Assembly (NCBI GenBank): GCA_046546375.1
Contig: JBKGXV010000001.1
Coordinates: forward strand, 1 to 64,000
Direction of reading: 5' to 3'
Origin: JAEZKC01 sp046546375
Lineage (GTDB): Bacteria > Fibrobacterota > Chitinivibrionia > Chitinivibrionales > Chitinispirillaceae
DNA: 64,000 nucleotides
Below, piece by piece: positions 18,461-27,767 of this stretch. Under the pieces are notes generated by a model. It saw nothing but the letters and a program-made list of their open reading frames with translations, was not told where the DNA came from and searched no databases. Each line of letters opens with the position of its first letter. The stretch's first letter is position 1. The translations under genes were made by a program, and so were the position numbers.

Positions 18461-19831
18461 TCAGTTCTCCTTCCAGCTTATGATGAATGGTTCACCCAAA
18501 AAATAGGGCATGCGGTAATCGATTATGGTGGAAAGCGGTTCTATTGTCCCCGAAAAGTTGTTTTCTTCGACATCAGAAGTGTTTATAAGCGAATCGCTTT
18601 CAAGTTGTGAGCAGTCTACCAATCCTGCGGCTTTTATCAGACCGGCCATTTCTCCCTTGTGGCACACCGCTTTTTCTGCCCAGAGTATTCCGCTGATGTG
18701 TGCTGTTTCATCCGTTTTGATGCCTCCGGGATTTCCCAGTGCGATTGCGGTTCCGTCAAATACGGATGATTCAGAGAGGAGAATGGAATAGTTTCTGGGA
18801 ATGTCCTCTCTTTTGCTGTTTACTGAATCGGCGCTTCCGAAGGCGCAAAGAGAGCTTTTGCTGTGAACCGATGCTTCTCCGTAGACATTGATACTGCTCA
18901 TTGTTAAAGCGTTTCCCTGAAATGTTGCCTGGTCTCCTATGAATATACGCCCTATTGAGAAAAGGGTTACATTTGCCAGTTTTGTCTGGTCGAGAATCCT
19001 GGTTTCTCCCCCAACTGCAATATCCAGGTCCTTTAATCTGAATTCGCCGATGATCTGAAGATCACCCTGGACAGTGATTTTCCGCTTTTCTTTCCACTCT
19101 AAATCGGTAAATGATCCGTCCAGAATAAGATTGCTCTTTACCGTGTCCCGTATGGAATTCAACGCTTTGGGCGACTGTATGGTGAGAGGTACTCCGAATG
19201 TGGACGTATCTTCTTGGGAAATGATTCTACTTTTCAAACTGGATATGAATTCCTGGAACTGTTTTTTTTTACCTTTGGAATCTGATTTTTTTCTTTTGGG
19301 CTGCCAGAGTTTTCCTCTGTATGTTCCTTTCACCGGCTTGTCGTTTTCCAAAACGAGAACTGTATCCGGTCTGGCAGGCGCTGAACATCCCAGAATGGCT
19401 TCTACCCTTCTGGTTGTCTTCCGCACGGTAGCTTCGGAATGTATCTGGCAGTACATCCCATGGGGCGTTATGGTTACTTCCGACCAGTTGGAAGAGTCTT
19501 CTTTGAAGAGTTTTATTTTCTCTTTTTCTCCTATTGTGGAGGATTCGGGGGCCAGATCCAGTGAATCGAAAAGATCCATGCGGAATATCTGGTCGACTGC
19601 GGAAATCGTGGGCAGAGTGTCTTTTTGATCATCTGACCGGAGTTTTTCCAAACCCTTGTATATACCGGAACGGGCATTGAGCAGTGCCTGCAGAGAGGAG
19701 GGAGAACGGTTTGCCATGCTGGTGGTTCTGACCTGGTGAGTTAAATAGACGGAAACGATAATCAGACCGCAGGAAGCGAAGAGAAGCACGATCGGAAGCG
19801 TGTTCCCTTGTTCATTGCGGAAGACCTTCAC
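18461..19831 (-). CDS. PilX/GspK-like membrane protein with long extracytoplasmic beta-rich region
   Basis: A 456-residue protein. Its N-terminus (EQGNTLPIVLLFASCGLIIV) resembles PilX-type minor pilins, with one hydrophobic helix at about 10-32. The linker holds a basic patch at about 178-192 (KRKKSDSKGKKKQ). From about 260 to 430 short repeated strands in Gly, Asn, Ser and hydrophobic residues suggest a beta-helix, resembling bactofilin-like or adhesive folds. It overlaps the previous gene by 4 bp. Its position points to a pilus or secretion-associated surface role; the beta-helix is inference. Confidence 0.65.
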   Translation of the reverse strand: MKVFRNEQGNTLPIVLLFASCGLIIVSVYLTHQVRTTSMANRSPSSLQALLNARSGIYKGLEKLRSDDQKDTLPTISAVDQIFRMDLFDSLDLAPESSTIGEKEKIKLFKEDSSNWSEVTITPHGMYCQIHSEATVRKTTRRVEAILGCSAPARPDTVLVLENDKPVKGTYRGKLWQPKRKKSDSKGKKKQFQEFISSLKSRIISQEDTSTFGVPLTIQSPKALNSIRDTVKSNLILDGSFTDLEWKEKRKITVQGDLQIIGEFRLKDLDIAVGGETRILDQTKLANVTLFSIGRIFIGDQATFQGNALTMSSINVYGEASVHSKSSLCAFGSADSVNSKREDIPRNYSILLSESSVFDGTAIALGNPGGIKTDETAHISGILWAEKAVCHKGEMAGLIKAAGLVDCSQLESDSLINTSDVEENNFSGTIEPLSTIIDYRMPYFLGEPFIISWKEN

Positions 19832-20322
19832 CTCTTCTCCTCCACAGTGAGTTCAAACGTCCCCTGGTCATCTTTCATGATTACGCTGGTGGGATTGATT
19901 GCCACAATTTCCGCTTCATGAATTGTATCCCCTTTACCCCCGATGAACGTTTTGCCCCTGCTGTCTTCAATGATGGCCAGAAGTGCGGACTGCATTAGCC
20001 CCTTGAGACGAAAAACCTGTCTGGTTCTTTGTTTCTGGATTTTGGGACGAGGTGGTACAGAAACCCGGACCCGTTTAAGTTTATGCGGTCTGAAAGGGGA
20101 TTCAAAATCGGCTTGGAATGTCAGTGGGGGAGAGGTAATGACAGCATTCAGCGCGGCTTCCACTTTGTGTGATGCCGCGTATTCCGGAGACTGTGTTGTG
20201 AACTCTTGGCTTTCCGGGTTGAAAACAGCTGAAGGGATTTCAAGAACGAGCCTGATACTGACGGCAATCATCATCGCTGCAAGAAGAAGATAAGCCGTAT
20301 CGCGTTTTTTCTGATTCATCAT
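19828..20322 (-). CDS. PilP/GspC-like inner-membrane protein
   Basis: A 164-residue protein with one membrane span at about 8-27 and a periplasmic C-terminal domain. The segment FRLKGLMQSALLAIIEDSRG and following GKGDTIHEAEIVAINPTSV match the HR/PilP domain pattern in which a short beta-barrel contacts the secretin N-domain. It is translationally coupled (4-bp overlaps) to PilO upstream and the PilX-like gene downstream. Confidence 0.78.
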   Translation of the reverse strand: MMNQKKRDTAYLLLAAMMIAVSIRLVLEIPSAVFNPESQEFTTQSPEYAASHKVEAALNAVITSPPLTFQADFESPFRPHKLKRVRVSVPPRPKIQKQRTRQVFRLKGLMQSALLAIIEDSRGKTFIGGKGDTIHEAEIVAINPTSVIMKDDQGTFELTVEEKR

Positions 20323-20870
20323 ATCTCCTCTTGAGGTATAAGGCAGGTGACCAGTATTTTGGCGTTCAGTTTCCCTGTTTTGTCCACTTCCAGAGCCAGT
20401 TTGCTGACCTGCAGTATCTGGGGGAGTGTTTCAAGTGAGGCGATGAATCTGCCCAGAGAATGATACTCTGTTCTCATCTGAAGTACGACAGGTATTCTAA
20501 CCTGAGTTTCCGTTTTTGTTTCCCTTTGGGGCTGAATTCTGGAAAAAAGAATATTTTCTTCACGCGCACGGCTTATGAGTTCTTCAAGAATGCCGGAAAC
20601 GGAACGGGAAGGTATTTGGGAGGGAATATTCTCCAGCTTGCGCTTCAGCTGTCGGTTCTTTTCCTTTATCTCATCCTTGAGGTTATCAAAGCCTTCCGAG
20701 GAGGATATGTAGAAATCGAATTTCTTTATTTTCTCTTTTTTTCCGGTATATTCCACCCACTGCGGCTGCGCCAAATAGCGTAATGCCGCACAGCAGGCAA
20801 GCGCTGCAGCGCAGATTATGAGTATGAATACACCGTCCTTGCTCAGTTTTCGTATAAATCCATCGTGCAT
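20319..20870 (-). CDS. PilO/GspM-like pilus assembly protein
   Basis: A 183-residue bitopic protein: membrane span about 14-30, coiled coil about 45-85, then a ferredoxin-like domain (about 100-180) with the PilO-type stretch YHSLGRFIASLETLPQILQV. PilO pairs with PilN to form the periplasmic alignment complex between ATPase platform and secretin. The order after the PilN-like gene and before the PilP-like gene is the classical one. Confidence 0.85.
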   Translation of the reverse strand: MHDGFIRKLSKDGVFILIICAAALACCAALRYLAQPQWVEYTGKKEKIKKFDFYISSSEGFDNLKDEIKEKNRQLKRKLENIPSQIPSRSVSGILEELISRAREENILFSRIQPQRETKTETQVRIPVVLQMRTEYHSLGRFIASLETLPQILQVSKLALEVDKTGKLNAKILVTCLIPQEEI

Positions 20871-22135
20871 ATTATTTTAAACCGGCAGATGTTTTTGCTT
20901 TTTCGGTCTCTTTCCATACTGGATAGAGATGCTCCTTTGACAAAGGATTCCGATTGCAGTTTTGAAATGAATTCGGTAGCTGATGTTTCCGATTGCGACC
21001 ACCCGGTGATCACAATCCGTATTTTTTGTGAATTCGAAATCTGGTCGGAAGCCAGCCGTTCCAGATACAGATCCGGCGGTTTCACATCTCCGAATGTCTG
21101 GAATAGCTTTCCCCAGTTGGACATCCGGGAGAATGTTTTTTTTACCGACAATATTTTCTCCGACAGCTCTTCTGCGGTTTCATTCAACCTGCGAATATCC
21201 CGGTCTTCCTTGAGAAAAGTATTGTAGACCTGTTCCTTGCGCTCGAGTTCCCGTCCGGATGTATAGTTGAGAATAGAGACAAGAGAAGAAAGGACGAGAG
21301 CTGTTATCAATAGAATGAGCGTGTATTTCAGAGCAAGCGGACGCAGTCTGCTGAAGCTGTTCTCGGAGGGGAAACTGAAAGAGGGAATGCTTGAATGTGC
21401 CGCAGCGAAAGCGGCCCCCGCGGCTTTGATTACATTGCCTTCTCTGATTGATCCGGGAAGTTTAACTGGCGTAACCGGAATCCCGTCATAGTTGGTATCG
21501 GGGCTGGTCTGATCAAATGTATACACTAGCTCAGGAAAGTCTTCTTTTTTTAGAACATACTTCCAGTATCGTTTTATCCTTTTTATGGAATTCTGAATGT
21601 CTGATGACGAACTGCAGGGAAATTCAAAAACCCCTTCCAACTTCCTTTTGATTGTTACACCAATCCTGACCGTTTTACCTTCAATAAACACCGATACGAA
21701 GGAGTCATCCGGGCTTTTACAAAAAGCAAGCGGTAGTGTCGTCAGAAAGGCATCGTCGGGAACCAGACCCTTCAACGATCCTGAAAGTGCCTGAATGTAA
21801 ATAGAACACTGCTGCTGCTGAACACCTGCTTTCAGAACTGAATCAGAGTCGGTGAAAAGCAGATTTCCGATGTTTTCTGTAGAGTTTCCTACCCAGTCTG
21901 AGGAAATTCCGAGGACAGTTCCCCTGGAAAACAGCAATGTGCTTTTGAGAGAATTCGTGATCGGCCAGGATTTCACACTGACAGGAGTATATGAACCTTT
22001 GCGGTACCTGAATGTCACAGATACGAACGTGCCGTCCTCGGTTGGAACAACTCCCGTCAGGAAATTTCCTTTTTTCGGTTCAGTTCTGACCGGATTGCTC
22101 TGTGTCATTTTCCTCAACTGCTTTTTCGTTTGCAT
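20843..22135 (-). CDS. PilM-PilN fusion (GspL-like) assembly protein
   Basis: A 430-residue protein. Residues about 20-255 are cytoplasmic and resemble a degenerate actin-like PilM/GspL domain. A membrane span at about 272-291 is followed by a coiled coil and a PilN-like ferredoxin-fold domain (about 345-430; LYLERLASDQIS then RIVITGWSQSE). In type IV pili PilM and PilN are separate; in type II secretion GspL joins both, so this gene has the GspL layout. The start is unsure: ATG 22135 overlaps the secretin by 56 bp, and ATG 22108, with GAGG 3 bases upstream, shortens the overlap. Confidence 0.72.
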   Translation of the reverse strand: MQTKKQLRKMTQSNPVRTEPKKGNFLTGVVPTEDGTFVSVTFRYRKGSYTPVSVKSWPITNSLKSTLLFSRGTVLGISSDWVGNSTENIGNLLFTDSDSVLKAGVQQQQCSIYIQALSGSLKGLVPDDAFLTTLPLAFCKSPDDSFVSVFIEGKTVRIGVTIKRKLEGVFEFPCSSSSDIQNSIKRIKRYWKYVLKKEDFPELVYTFDQTSPDTNYDGIPVTPVKLPGSIREGNVIKAAGAAFAAAHSSIPSFSFPSENSFSRLRPLALKYTLILLITALVLSSLVSILNYTSGRELERKEQVYNTFLKEDRDIRRLNETAEELSEKILSVKKTFSRMSNWGKLFQTFGDVKPPDLYLERLASDQISNSQKIRIVITGWSQSETSATEFISKLQSESFVKGASLSSMERDRKSKNICRFKIICTMDLYEN

Positions 22136-24200
22136 TGTTTTCTTTTGGCTGTTCCGGCTCCAGAGATGTTTCCACTACGGGGGAGGAAGAATCTTTTGGG
22201 GATTTTTTCTTTTGTTCTTTTTCTTTTTTCTGCAGCTCCTCTGCTGTTTGTTCACTGCTGTCCTTTAAATCCGGACTCGTATTCTTCATACCCTTGTACA
22301 TTTGGCGTTCGAAGAAATTCTTCTGCTGAAGGTTGAAGTTTTCCAGTTCCTCGTTGAGATTGACTTTATGGTGCTGGGAGATGATCCGGGGAGTGATATA
22401 GACCGCCAGGTTCGATTTGCTTCTGGTCTTCCCGCTGTGGCGGAAGAGAGCACCAATAATCGGTATGTCTCCCAGAATGGGAACCTTGTATTTGTAATCG
22501 GTTTCCTGGTTTTTTATCAATCCTCCCAGAATAAGTGTTTCACCATCATTGAGCCGTACCGTGGTGGTGAGAGAGCGTGAGGAAACGTTGGGATAGCCTT
22601 CATCATTGGTTTTTTCCGAATTCGATACTACAGGAGTTATTTCCGCAGTGATCTGTCCGCTCTGACTTATCCATGGGGTTATATCCAGCTGAATACCGAA
22701 TTTGATAGGCTGGAACCGGATCGTGTAGTTTTCATCTGTACCCGTAGTTACTTTATAGTACTGGGTCTCACTTACGTCTATGGATGCTTTGTTCCCGTTG
22801 AGAGTGAGAATGGAGGGCTGGGCGAGAACTTTGGCTCTGTTCTGGTTTTCAAGCAGCTTCAAAGCCAGGAAAAAATCTTCGTCAATGTGATCGGTGAGTG
22901 TCTGGCCTCCTTTAGGAAGATATTTTTTTAAAAGTTCTTTCAGGTATTTGCCGCTTATCCCTATCTCTGTTTTGTCTGAACCTTTGGACACATGTGTTTC
23001 AGGGGAGGGCATCCTGGCATAGGACTTGCCGGTGAGGTTTTTGTCATTACCATATTTAAGTCCCATTTCTTTGTCCAGGTTTTCTTTGTATTCCACTATG
23101 ACCGCATCGATTTTCACCTGGGGGGTGGGAATATCTATGGTATTGAGAAATTCGCGGGCTGCCACGATGTCCTCGCTTGTACCGGAAATCAGAAGTGCAT
23201 TCTGCTCTTTTATCACTCGTACATTCGTGGGGGGGATGTCTTTGGGCAGAATGGAGGGGATGTTGTCCGCTTTTATATGGCGCAGATGAATAAGTTCCGA
23301 TTTGGATAGCGCCTGTCCTGAAGGTGTAGCGGTATTGCGGTCTCCGATAAGGATCACATTTTCTCTCTGGACGAAAGTGAAGCGTGTCCCTCCCAGTAAA
23401 AGTGCCAGCGCTTCCGTGAGAGGGGCGTTGTTTATTTTCGCGTTAACTTCGCTTTTTATACTTCCGTAGGTGATGATTTCCACATCCCCTTGTTCAGCAA
23501 TGGCCTTGATGATCTCCTCCAGATCACCGTTTGACACGCTGAGCGTGATGAGGCCGTTGGTGTAGTCAACATAGAAGTCATCACGGCTTCTCCTTTTCAT
23601 ACGGCTGGGGGGGGTATTGGAACCTTGGGGAGTGTCTGAGGACACTCTGTAAATGTTGCGCCTTTTCACCACGTCAAAACCGTTTGCTTCCAGAAGTGCT
23701 CTGATTCCATCATCGAAATTGACCTGGTAGAGCTTTCCCGTGAGTTTTCCCTCCAGTTTCGTATCCGGAACAATACTGATAGCGGTTTTGGTGCTGAGTT
23801 CCTTTAAAAAACTCTTTATATCCGTGTTCTGTACATCCACTGTCAACTTGTTGTTTATATAGCGGATCATCGATTCGGCCCTGAGGGGCGCTTTCTGAAT
23901 TTTATACACGCTGCCGTCCTTTATCACTTCAAGACCGTTTGATTCTGCTATCTGACGCAGTCCCTCTATGATGGGAACATCGCTCAGGTGCAGTGTTACC
24001 GTTCCCTGAACATCCTGATCGAGCAGGATGTTGAGATCATAGCCTTTGGAGATCATTCGGATCACATCCCTCAGATCGGTATCCTTCACATCAAGGGACA
24101 TGCGCTGTTCGACAACTGAAGAACTGTCTGCAGCTGTCGGCTGGGACTGGACGGTAGTGGCGGACATTACAAGAAAAAAAATCATCAGCACGTATTTCAT
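22080..24200 (-). CDS. secretin (GspD/PilQ family)
   Basis: Outer-membrane secretin of 706 residues. It has a signal peptide (first about 20 residues), several N-domains (DVKDTDLRDVIRMIS; LTVDVQNTDIKSFLKEL; LIHLRHIKADNI) and the C-terminal secretin core, which ends in the signature VPILGDIPIIGALFRHSG. An extra C-terminal tail of about 80 residues is rich in Glu, Lys and Ser and may bind a pilotin. ATG 24200 is chosen, with AAAGG 8 bases upstream; a GTG at 24224 is less likely. It forms the exit channel of this system. Confidence 0.92.
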   Translation of the reverse strand: MKYVLMIFFLVMSATTVQSQPTAADSSSVVEQRMSLDVKDTDLRDVIRMISKGYDLNILLDQDVQGTVTLHLSDVPIIEGLRQIAESNGLEVIKDGSVYKIQKAPLRAESMIRYINNKLTVDVQNTDIKSFLKELSTKTAISIVPDTKLEGKLTGKLYQVNFDDGIRALLEANGFDVVKRRNIYRVSSDTPQGSNTPPSRMKRRSRDDFYVDYTNGLITLSVSNGDLEEIIKAIAEQGDVEIITYGSIKSEVNAKINNAPLTEALALLLGGTRFTFVQRENVILIGDRNTATPSGQALSKSELIHLRHIKADNIPSILPKDIPPTNVRVIKEQNALLISGTSEDIVAAREFLNTIDIPTPQVKIDAVIVEYKENLDKEMGLKYGNDKNLTGKSYARMPSPETHVSKGSDKTEIGISGKYLKELLKKYLPKGGQTLTDHIDEDFFLALKLLENQNRAKVLAQPSILTLNGNKASIDVSETQYYKVTTGTDENYTIRFQPIKFGIQLDITPWISQSGQITAEITPVVSNSEKTNDEGYPNVSSRSLTTTVRLNDGETLILGGLIKNQETDYKYKVPILGDIPIIGALFRHSGKTRSKSNLAVYITPRIISQHHKVNLNEELENFNLQQKNFFERQMYKGMKNTSPDLKDSSEQTAEELQKKEKEQKKKSPKDSSSPVVETSLEPEQPKENNANEKAVEENDTEQSGQN

Positions 24201-24220
24201 GAAATTACCTTTCGAGAAAA

Positions 24221-25951
24221 TCACAGCGGCGGCTCCACATTCTTGAGGTGAAGGGCATCCTCCACCAGCACAACACGCAAAAGTTCTTCGGGACTGGTTA
24301 TGCCCTGTTCGATTTTGGCAATGCCGTCCTGTATGAGCGATTTGAAGCCGCTTTCACTTAGATATGAGCGCAGTGCACTTTCGGATGCGTTGTCGGCTAT
24401 CATCGACCGTATTTTTTCATTTACAACCACAAGCTCGAAAAGCCCGGTTCGTCCTTTGTAGCCGCTTCCCTTGCAGCTTTCACAGCCCGGGGCCGAAAAT
24501 GATCTGGGCAGAGGCTGCGAGCCCAGAAGCGTTCTCCACCGTGTCTTGGTTTCATTGGACATCTCCTGTTCTCTTTTGCACTCCGGGCACAGTACCCGCA
24601 CCAGTCTCTGGGCCAGTATGCCTACCAGTGAGGAGGAGATGAGAAATCCGGGAATACCCAGATCACGCAGACGCGTTATGGCGCTTATTGAATCGTTGGT
24701 GTGAAGTGTGGAGAAGACAAGGTGGCCTGTCTGGGATGCCTGAACCGCTATCTGGGCTGTTTCTGAATCACGTATCTCACCCACCAGGATCACATCAGGG
24801 TCCTGACGCAGAATGGATCGCAGAACAGACGCGAAGGATACACCTGCCTTTTCATTTATCTGAACCTGATTGATTCCCTCCAGCTTGTACTCTATGGGAT
24901 TCTCTATGGTGGTGATATTGATTGCTTTGTTGCGGATCTGGTTGAGACAGGAAAAGAGGGTGGAGCTCTTACCACTTCCGGTGGGGCCGGTAACAAAGAT
25001 CATTCCCTGTGGTTTTTCCACCAGTTCCTTGATATGAGTGAGCTGAGAGGGCGACATGCCGATATTTGAGAGTCTGAGAAGAGCTTGGTCGTGCTTGAGT
25101 ATTCGTATAACCGTTTTTTCCCCATGGTGAGTTGGAAGGGTGGAGACGCGGAAGTCGAAATTCTGACCCTCGGCCGAATACCGGATTCTGCCGTCCTGAG
25201 GAACTCTTTTTTCGGCTATGTCCAGATCTGCCAGAATCTTGATGCGTGAGGTGAGTGGAGTGTACATATAACGGGTGACTTCTGTGTGCTGCCTGAGCAT
25301 ACCGTCAATTCGGAATCTCACCAGAGCATTATGTTCGTAAGGCTCTATGTGGATATCGGATGCTCTGCATTTTATGGCTTCATCAAAAATAAGCGAGGCG
25401 AGCCTTACAACTGGTTCCGACTCGGTCTTCTGCTTCATCTCCTCAAGACTCAGCGCTTCCTCCTGAGGTTGGCTTTTGTGTTCATACTCCCAGGCAATCT
25501 TTCCCGCTGACTGTTTGAAAAGGCTGTCGCCTTCAAATAGTTTGCGGTGGCTGTGCTGAAGCTGGCCAAGAGGGGTGAGCACGGTCTGTACCGGAAGACC
25601 GCTCACTGCCGCTGTTTCCATGACCGTGTCAAGATCGAGGGGGTCGGAGGTGGCGATCCGCAACACTTCATCACTTCCCGTGAGGGGGAGGCAGCGGCCG
25701 TTTTTGAAGAGCTTTGCGGGAAGCTCGCGCATGACCTCGAGGCTGATTTCCTGCTCGAGAGAGGAGATGAATTCAAGAGAAAACTGCTTGGCCAGAGCTT
25801 TGTAGAGGGTGATTTCATCTATGTGGCCCTGCTCATAAAGTATTTGGCCGATTCTTGCGTCCACGCTGCGGGCGCTCTGCGCTGCAGTTTCAAGCACTTC
25901 TTCTTTAAGCGGGGTAATGGATTTTATAATCTGGCCGAGTAGTTCTGTCAT
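24221..25951 (-). CDS. type II secretion/type IV pilus assembly ATPase (GspE/PilB)
   Basis: Cytoplasmic hexameric ATPase of 576 residues, probably first gene of the operon. The N-terminal MshEN-type domain (about 5-60) could bind cyclic di-GMP. Walker A is GPTGSGKSS (322-330), Walker B DPDVILVGEIRD (385-396), and the His box HLVFSTLHTND follows. Four Cys (CPEC and CESC) form the zinc site near 455-500. It powers pseudopilus or pilus assembly with the downstream secretin, PilMN, PilO and PilP-like proteins. A retraction ATPase PilT was not found in the window. Confidence 0.93.
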   Translation of the reverse strand: MTELLGQIIKSITPLKEEVLETAAQSARSVDARIGQILYEQGHIDEITLYKALAKQFSLEFISSLEQEISLEVMRELPAKLFKNGRCLPLTGSDEVLRIATSDPLDLDTVMETAAVSGLPVQTVLTPLGQLQHSHRKLFEGDSLFKQSAGKIAWEYEHKSQPQEEALSLEEMKQKTESEPVVRLASLIFDEAIKCRASDIHIEPYEHNALVRFRIDGMLRQHTEVTRYMYTPLTSRIKILADLDIAEKRVPQDGRIRYSAEGQNFDFRVSTLPTHHGEKTVIRILKHDQALLRLSNIGMSPSQLTHIKELVEKPQGMIFVTGPTGSGKSSTLFSCLNQIRNKAINITTIENPIEYKLEGINQVQINEKAGVSFASVLRSILRQDPDVILVGEIRDSETAQIAVQASQTGHLVFSTLHTNDSISAITRLRDLGIPGFLISSSLVGILAQRLVRVLCPECKREQEMSNETKTRWRTLLGSQPLPRSFSAPGCESCKGSGYKGRTGLFELVVVNEKIRSMIADNASESALRSYLSESGFKSLIQDGIAKIEQGITSPEELLRVVLVEDALHLKNVEPPL

Positions 25952-26193
25952 GATTTCTGATTACGTGAATTTTGGATGTAATTATCAGAATAGGAAAATA
26001 ACTCATTGTAATGAATTAAGGTAAGAAAAGTCGAATTTCGTTGAGTTGTATTTGTGGGAATTCTTGATAGGAAATTAAAATCGCTCACTTCCGTGTACGC
26101 AGTGCACTCTCTGCGGCTCTGTATCCGCATTTTATGCAGGCCAGATCATGGCTGCTTGCAGTGTGAGCCGAAGTGTGAAATCTTTTCCGTAGA

Positions 26194-26304
26194 TCAGCTC
26201 TCAAATGCCCGTTTCAACTCAGCTGTATCGATTTTTTCCATCCCAGGCAAAGCATCCATCACTTTTTCCGATTTCGAATACCAAGGTATAGAATTCCACC
26301 GCAT
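26194..26304 (-). CDS. possible 36-residue small protein
   Basis: A short frame starting at ATG 26304, with AAAGGTG about 9 bases upstream, ending in TGA at 26194-26196. The product is amphipathic and ends in ELKRAFES. Only the ribosome binding site and the amino-acid composition support it; it could be chance in a non-coding gap. Confidence 0.22.
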   Translation of the reverse strand: MRWNSIPWYSKSEKVMDALPGMEKIDTAELKRAFES

Positions 26305-26353
26305 CGGCGCTTCACCTTTGTACTACAGATAGGGGATGGTTTTCTGCATCTGA

Positions 26354-26380
26354 AGTTCCTCCGGGATGAAAGGAGGAACT
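26354..26380 (-). terminator. hairpin downstream of esterase gene
   Basis: AGTTCCTCC at 26354-26362 and GGAGGAACT at 26372-26380 form a perfect 9-bp stem with a 9-base loop, 30 bp past the esterase stop. No T-run follows on the minus strand, so it may be a weak or factor-assisted terminator, or an RNA-stabilising hairpin. Confidence 0.45.
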
Positions 26381-26409
26381 GATTTCGTGCCAAACGGGAG
26401 AGAAGACGG

Positions 26410-27504
26410 TTATCTCTTAGGGTACAGGTACACGCCCGCTCCGTTTCTCAATCGTGCGGAGCCAATTTGCCGTCCTTTGAGATTGTAAACTGTGCCTGCC
26501 ATTTTTTCATTTTTCAAAAAGACATGTTTTTCCGGAGCGGCAGAAGAAAACGACGGCTTCAGTGAAGAACTGTAAGCTATCGGAGAGAACTGATGTAACA
26601 ATTCATAAATGAATGCGGAGACATTTGTATAGGAACTGCTCCAGGTGTTTACGGAGAGATCATGGGTTTCTTTTTCTGCAGCTATAAGCAGGTTTGTGAT
26701 ATTGTACCGGTCCAGTTCACGGTGAATGCATGCGCTTCCATACAGCACAGGGGCGTACTGAGTACCGAAAGCATGACCTGCTTCGAACGGAACTGTCGCA
26801 TCGTCTGTGCCGTGAATGCTTATCATCGGAGTGTTTGCGCCTGCGATCCATGAGGTGTCGCCTATGGCTCCGCTGTAGTTTACAACTGCACTGATTTCCG
26901 ATGAGTACTCCAAATTTTCCCCGCTTTCCAGGGGGCCTAGTACTGCTTCATCCGTCACCATGGAAGCCATGTCATCAGATATATATGCATGATGAATCGA
27001 TGTCAGTGCACCTGCACTGAAGCCGGCGCATACAATCAGGTTCGGATCAATTCCATACTGTGAGGCATTGGCTCGGAAAAATCTCACTGCCGCTTTTGAA
27101 TCCTGCATGGCGCGGTACAATGCCTTCCTGAATTCACTTTCAGTCATCCCCAGAAGCCCCAGCCGGTAACTGATGGACACGGCCGCATACCCTCGAAGCG
27201 CCATATCGGTGCAGAAACTGTTGGCATAGTCATCTTTGCGTGAACCGTTTATGAAGCTTCCACCGTGAATGAAAATGATCAGAGGACGGTTTGTATCAGC
27301 ATCGTTGGATGGGGTGTAAAGATCAAAACGCAGTGTGTCGGTTGTATCCATGAAGTTGCTGGCTATCCGATAGGGAATATCTTCCCGAGTTTCAACCGAA
27401 AGGAACACCCGGTCCTTGTAGCGATCGGCAGCTTGTGATACGGAAAGAAAAATGACAATGAATAGAAACGTGCAGTTTATCGCTCTTTCTGTATTGCTTG
27501 CCAT
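26410..27504 (-). CDS. secreted alpha/beta-hydrolase esterase/lipase with C-terminal sorting-like tail
   Basis: A 364-residue exported esterase. The signal peptide covers about 8-26. The oxyanion segment FIHGGSF is at 78-84, the nucleophile Ser163 in GFSAG, an acid candidate Asp at 234-235 in HGTDDATVPF, and a His281 candidate in ETHDL. This is the carboxylesterase/BD-FAE type seen in plant polysaccharide degraders. The last 30 residues (VYNLKGRQIGSARLRNGAGVY) resemble the short C-terminal beta domains of type IX secretion cargo in Bacteroidetes and Fibrobacter. The substrate is not known. Confidence 0.85.
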   Translation of the reverse strand: MASNTERAINCTFLFIVIFLSVSQAADRYKDRVFLSVETREDIPYRIASNFMDTTDTLRFDLYTPSNDADTNRPLIIFIHGGSFINGSRKDDYANSFCTDMALRGYAAVSISYRLGLLGMTESEFRKALYRAMQDSKAAVRFFRANASQYGIDPNLIVCAGFSAGALTSIHHAYISDDMASMVTDEAVLGPLESGENLEYSSEISAVVNYSGAIGDTSWIAGANTPMISIHGTDDATVPFEAGHAFGTQYAPVLYGSACIHRELDRYNITNLLIAAEKETHDLSVNTWSSSYTNVSAFIYELLHQFSPIAYSSSLKPSFSSAAPEKHVFLKNEKMAGTVYNLKGRQIGSARLRNGAGVYLYPKR

Positions 27505-27767
27505 AAGTTCACCTCAGTTTTTGTATGGGAAAGTTACGTGCGGTTCATTCGGGAACCGTTGCAGACACGGATAGAATATAATTGATTCTTTTCAGTCTGT
27601 AACATATTAGTACCGAAAACGGCTGTTGAGTTTGATAATATTCCGATTTAGAAGTGGGGTGGAGAAAAAAGAGTTTCGATTCGCCCGGACGAGGAAAGAA
27701 AACGAAACTCTCTTTCATAAAACTTACCTGATCGGTTCCTGTTCACATATTATATTCTGCTTTCATT

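Larger units (their letters stand above)
25952..26409. other. intergenic region upstream of gspE
   Basis: A 458-bp gap between the divergent-side start of gspE and the end of the esterase gene, both on the minus strand. It must contain the promoter of the pilus/secretion operon. I see one possible small minus-strand frame (26194-26304) and one perfect hairpin (26354-26380), both listed separately. Nothing else is recognised. Confidence 0.6.

Noticed and set aside
25948..26130. Minus-strand 60-codon frame ending in the gspE start
   Set aside because: Overlaps the promoter and start region of gspE and has no ribosome binding site.
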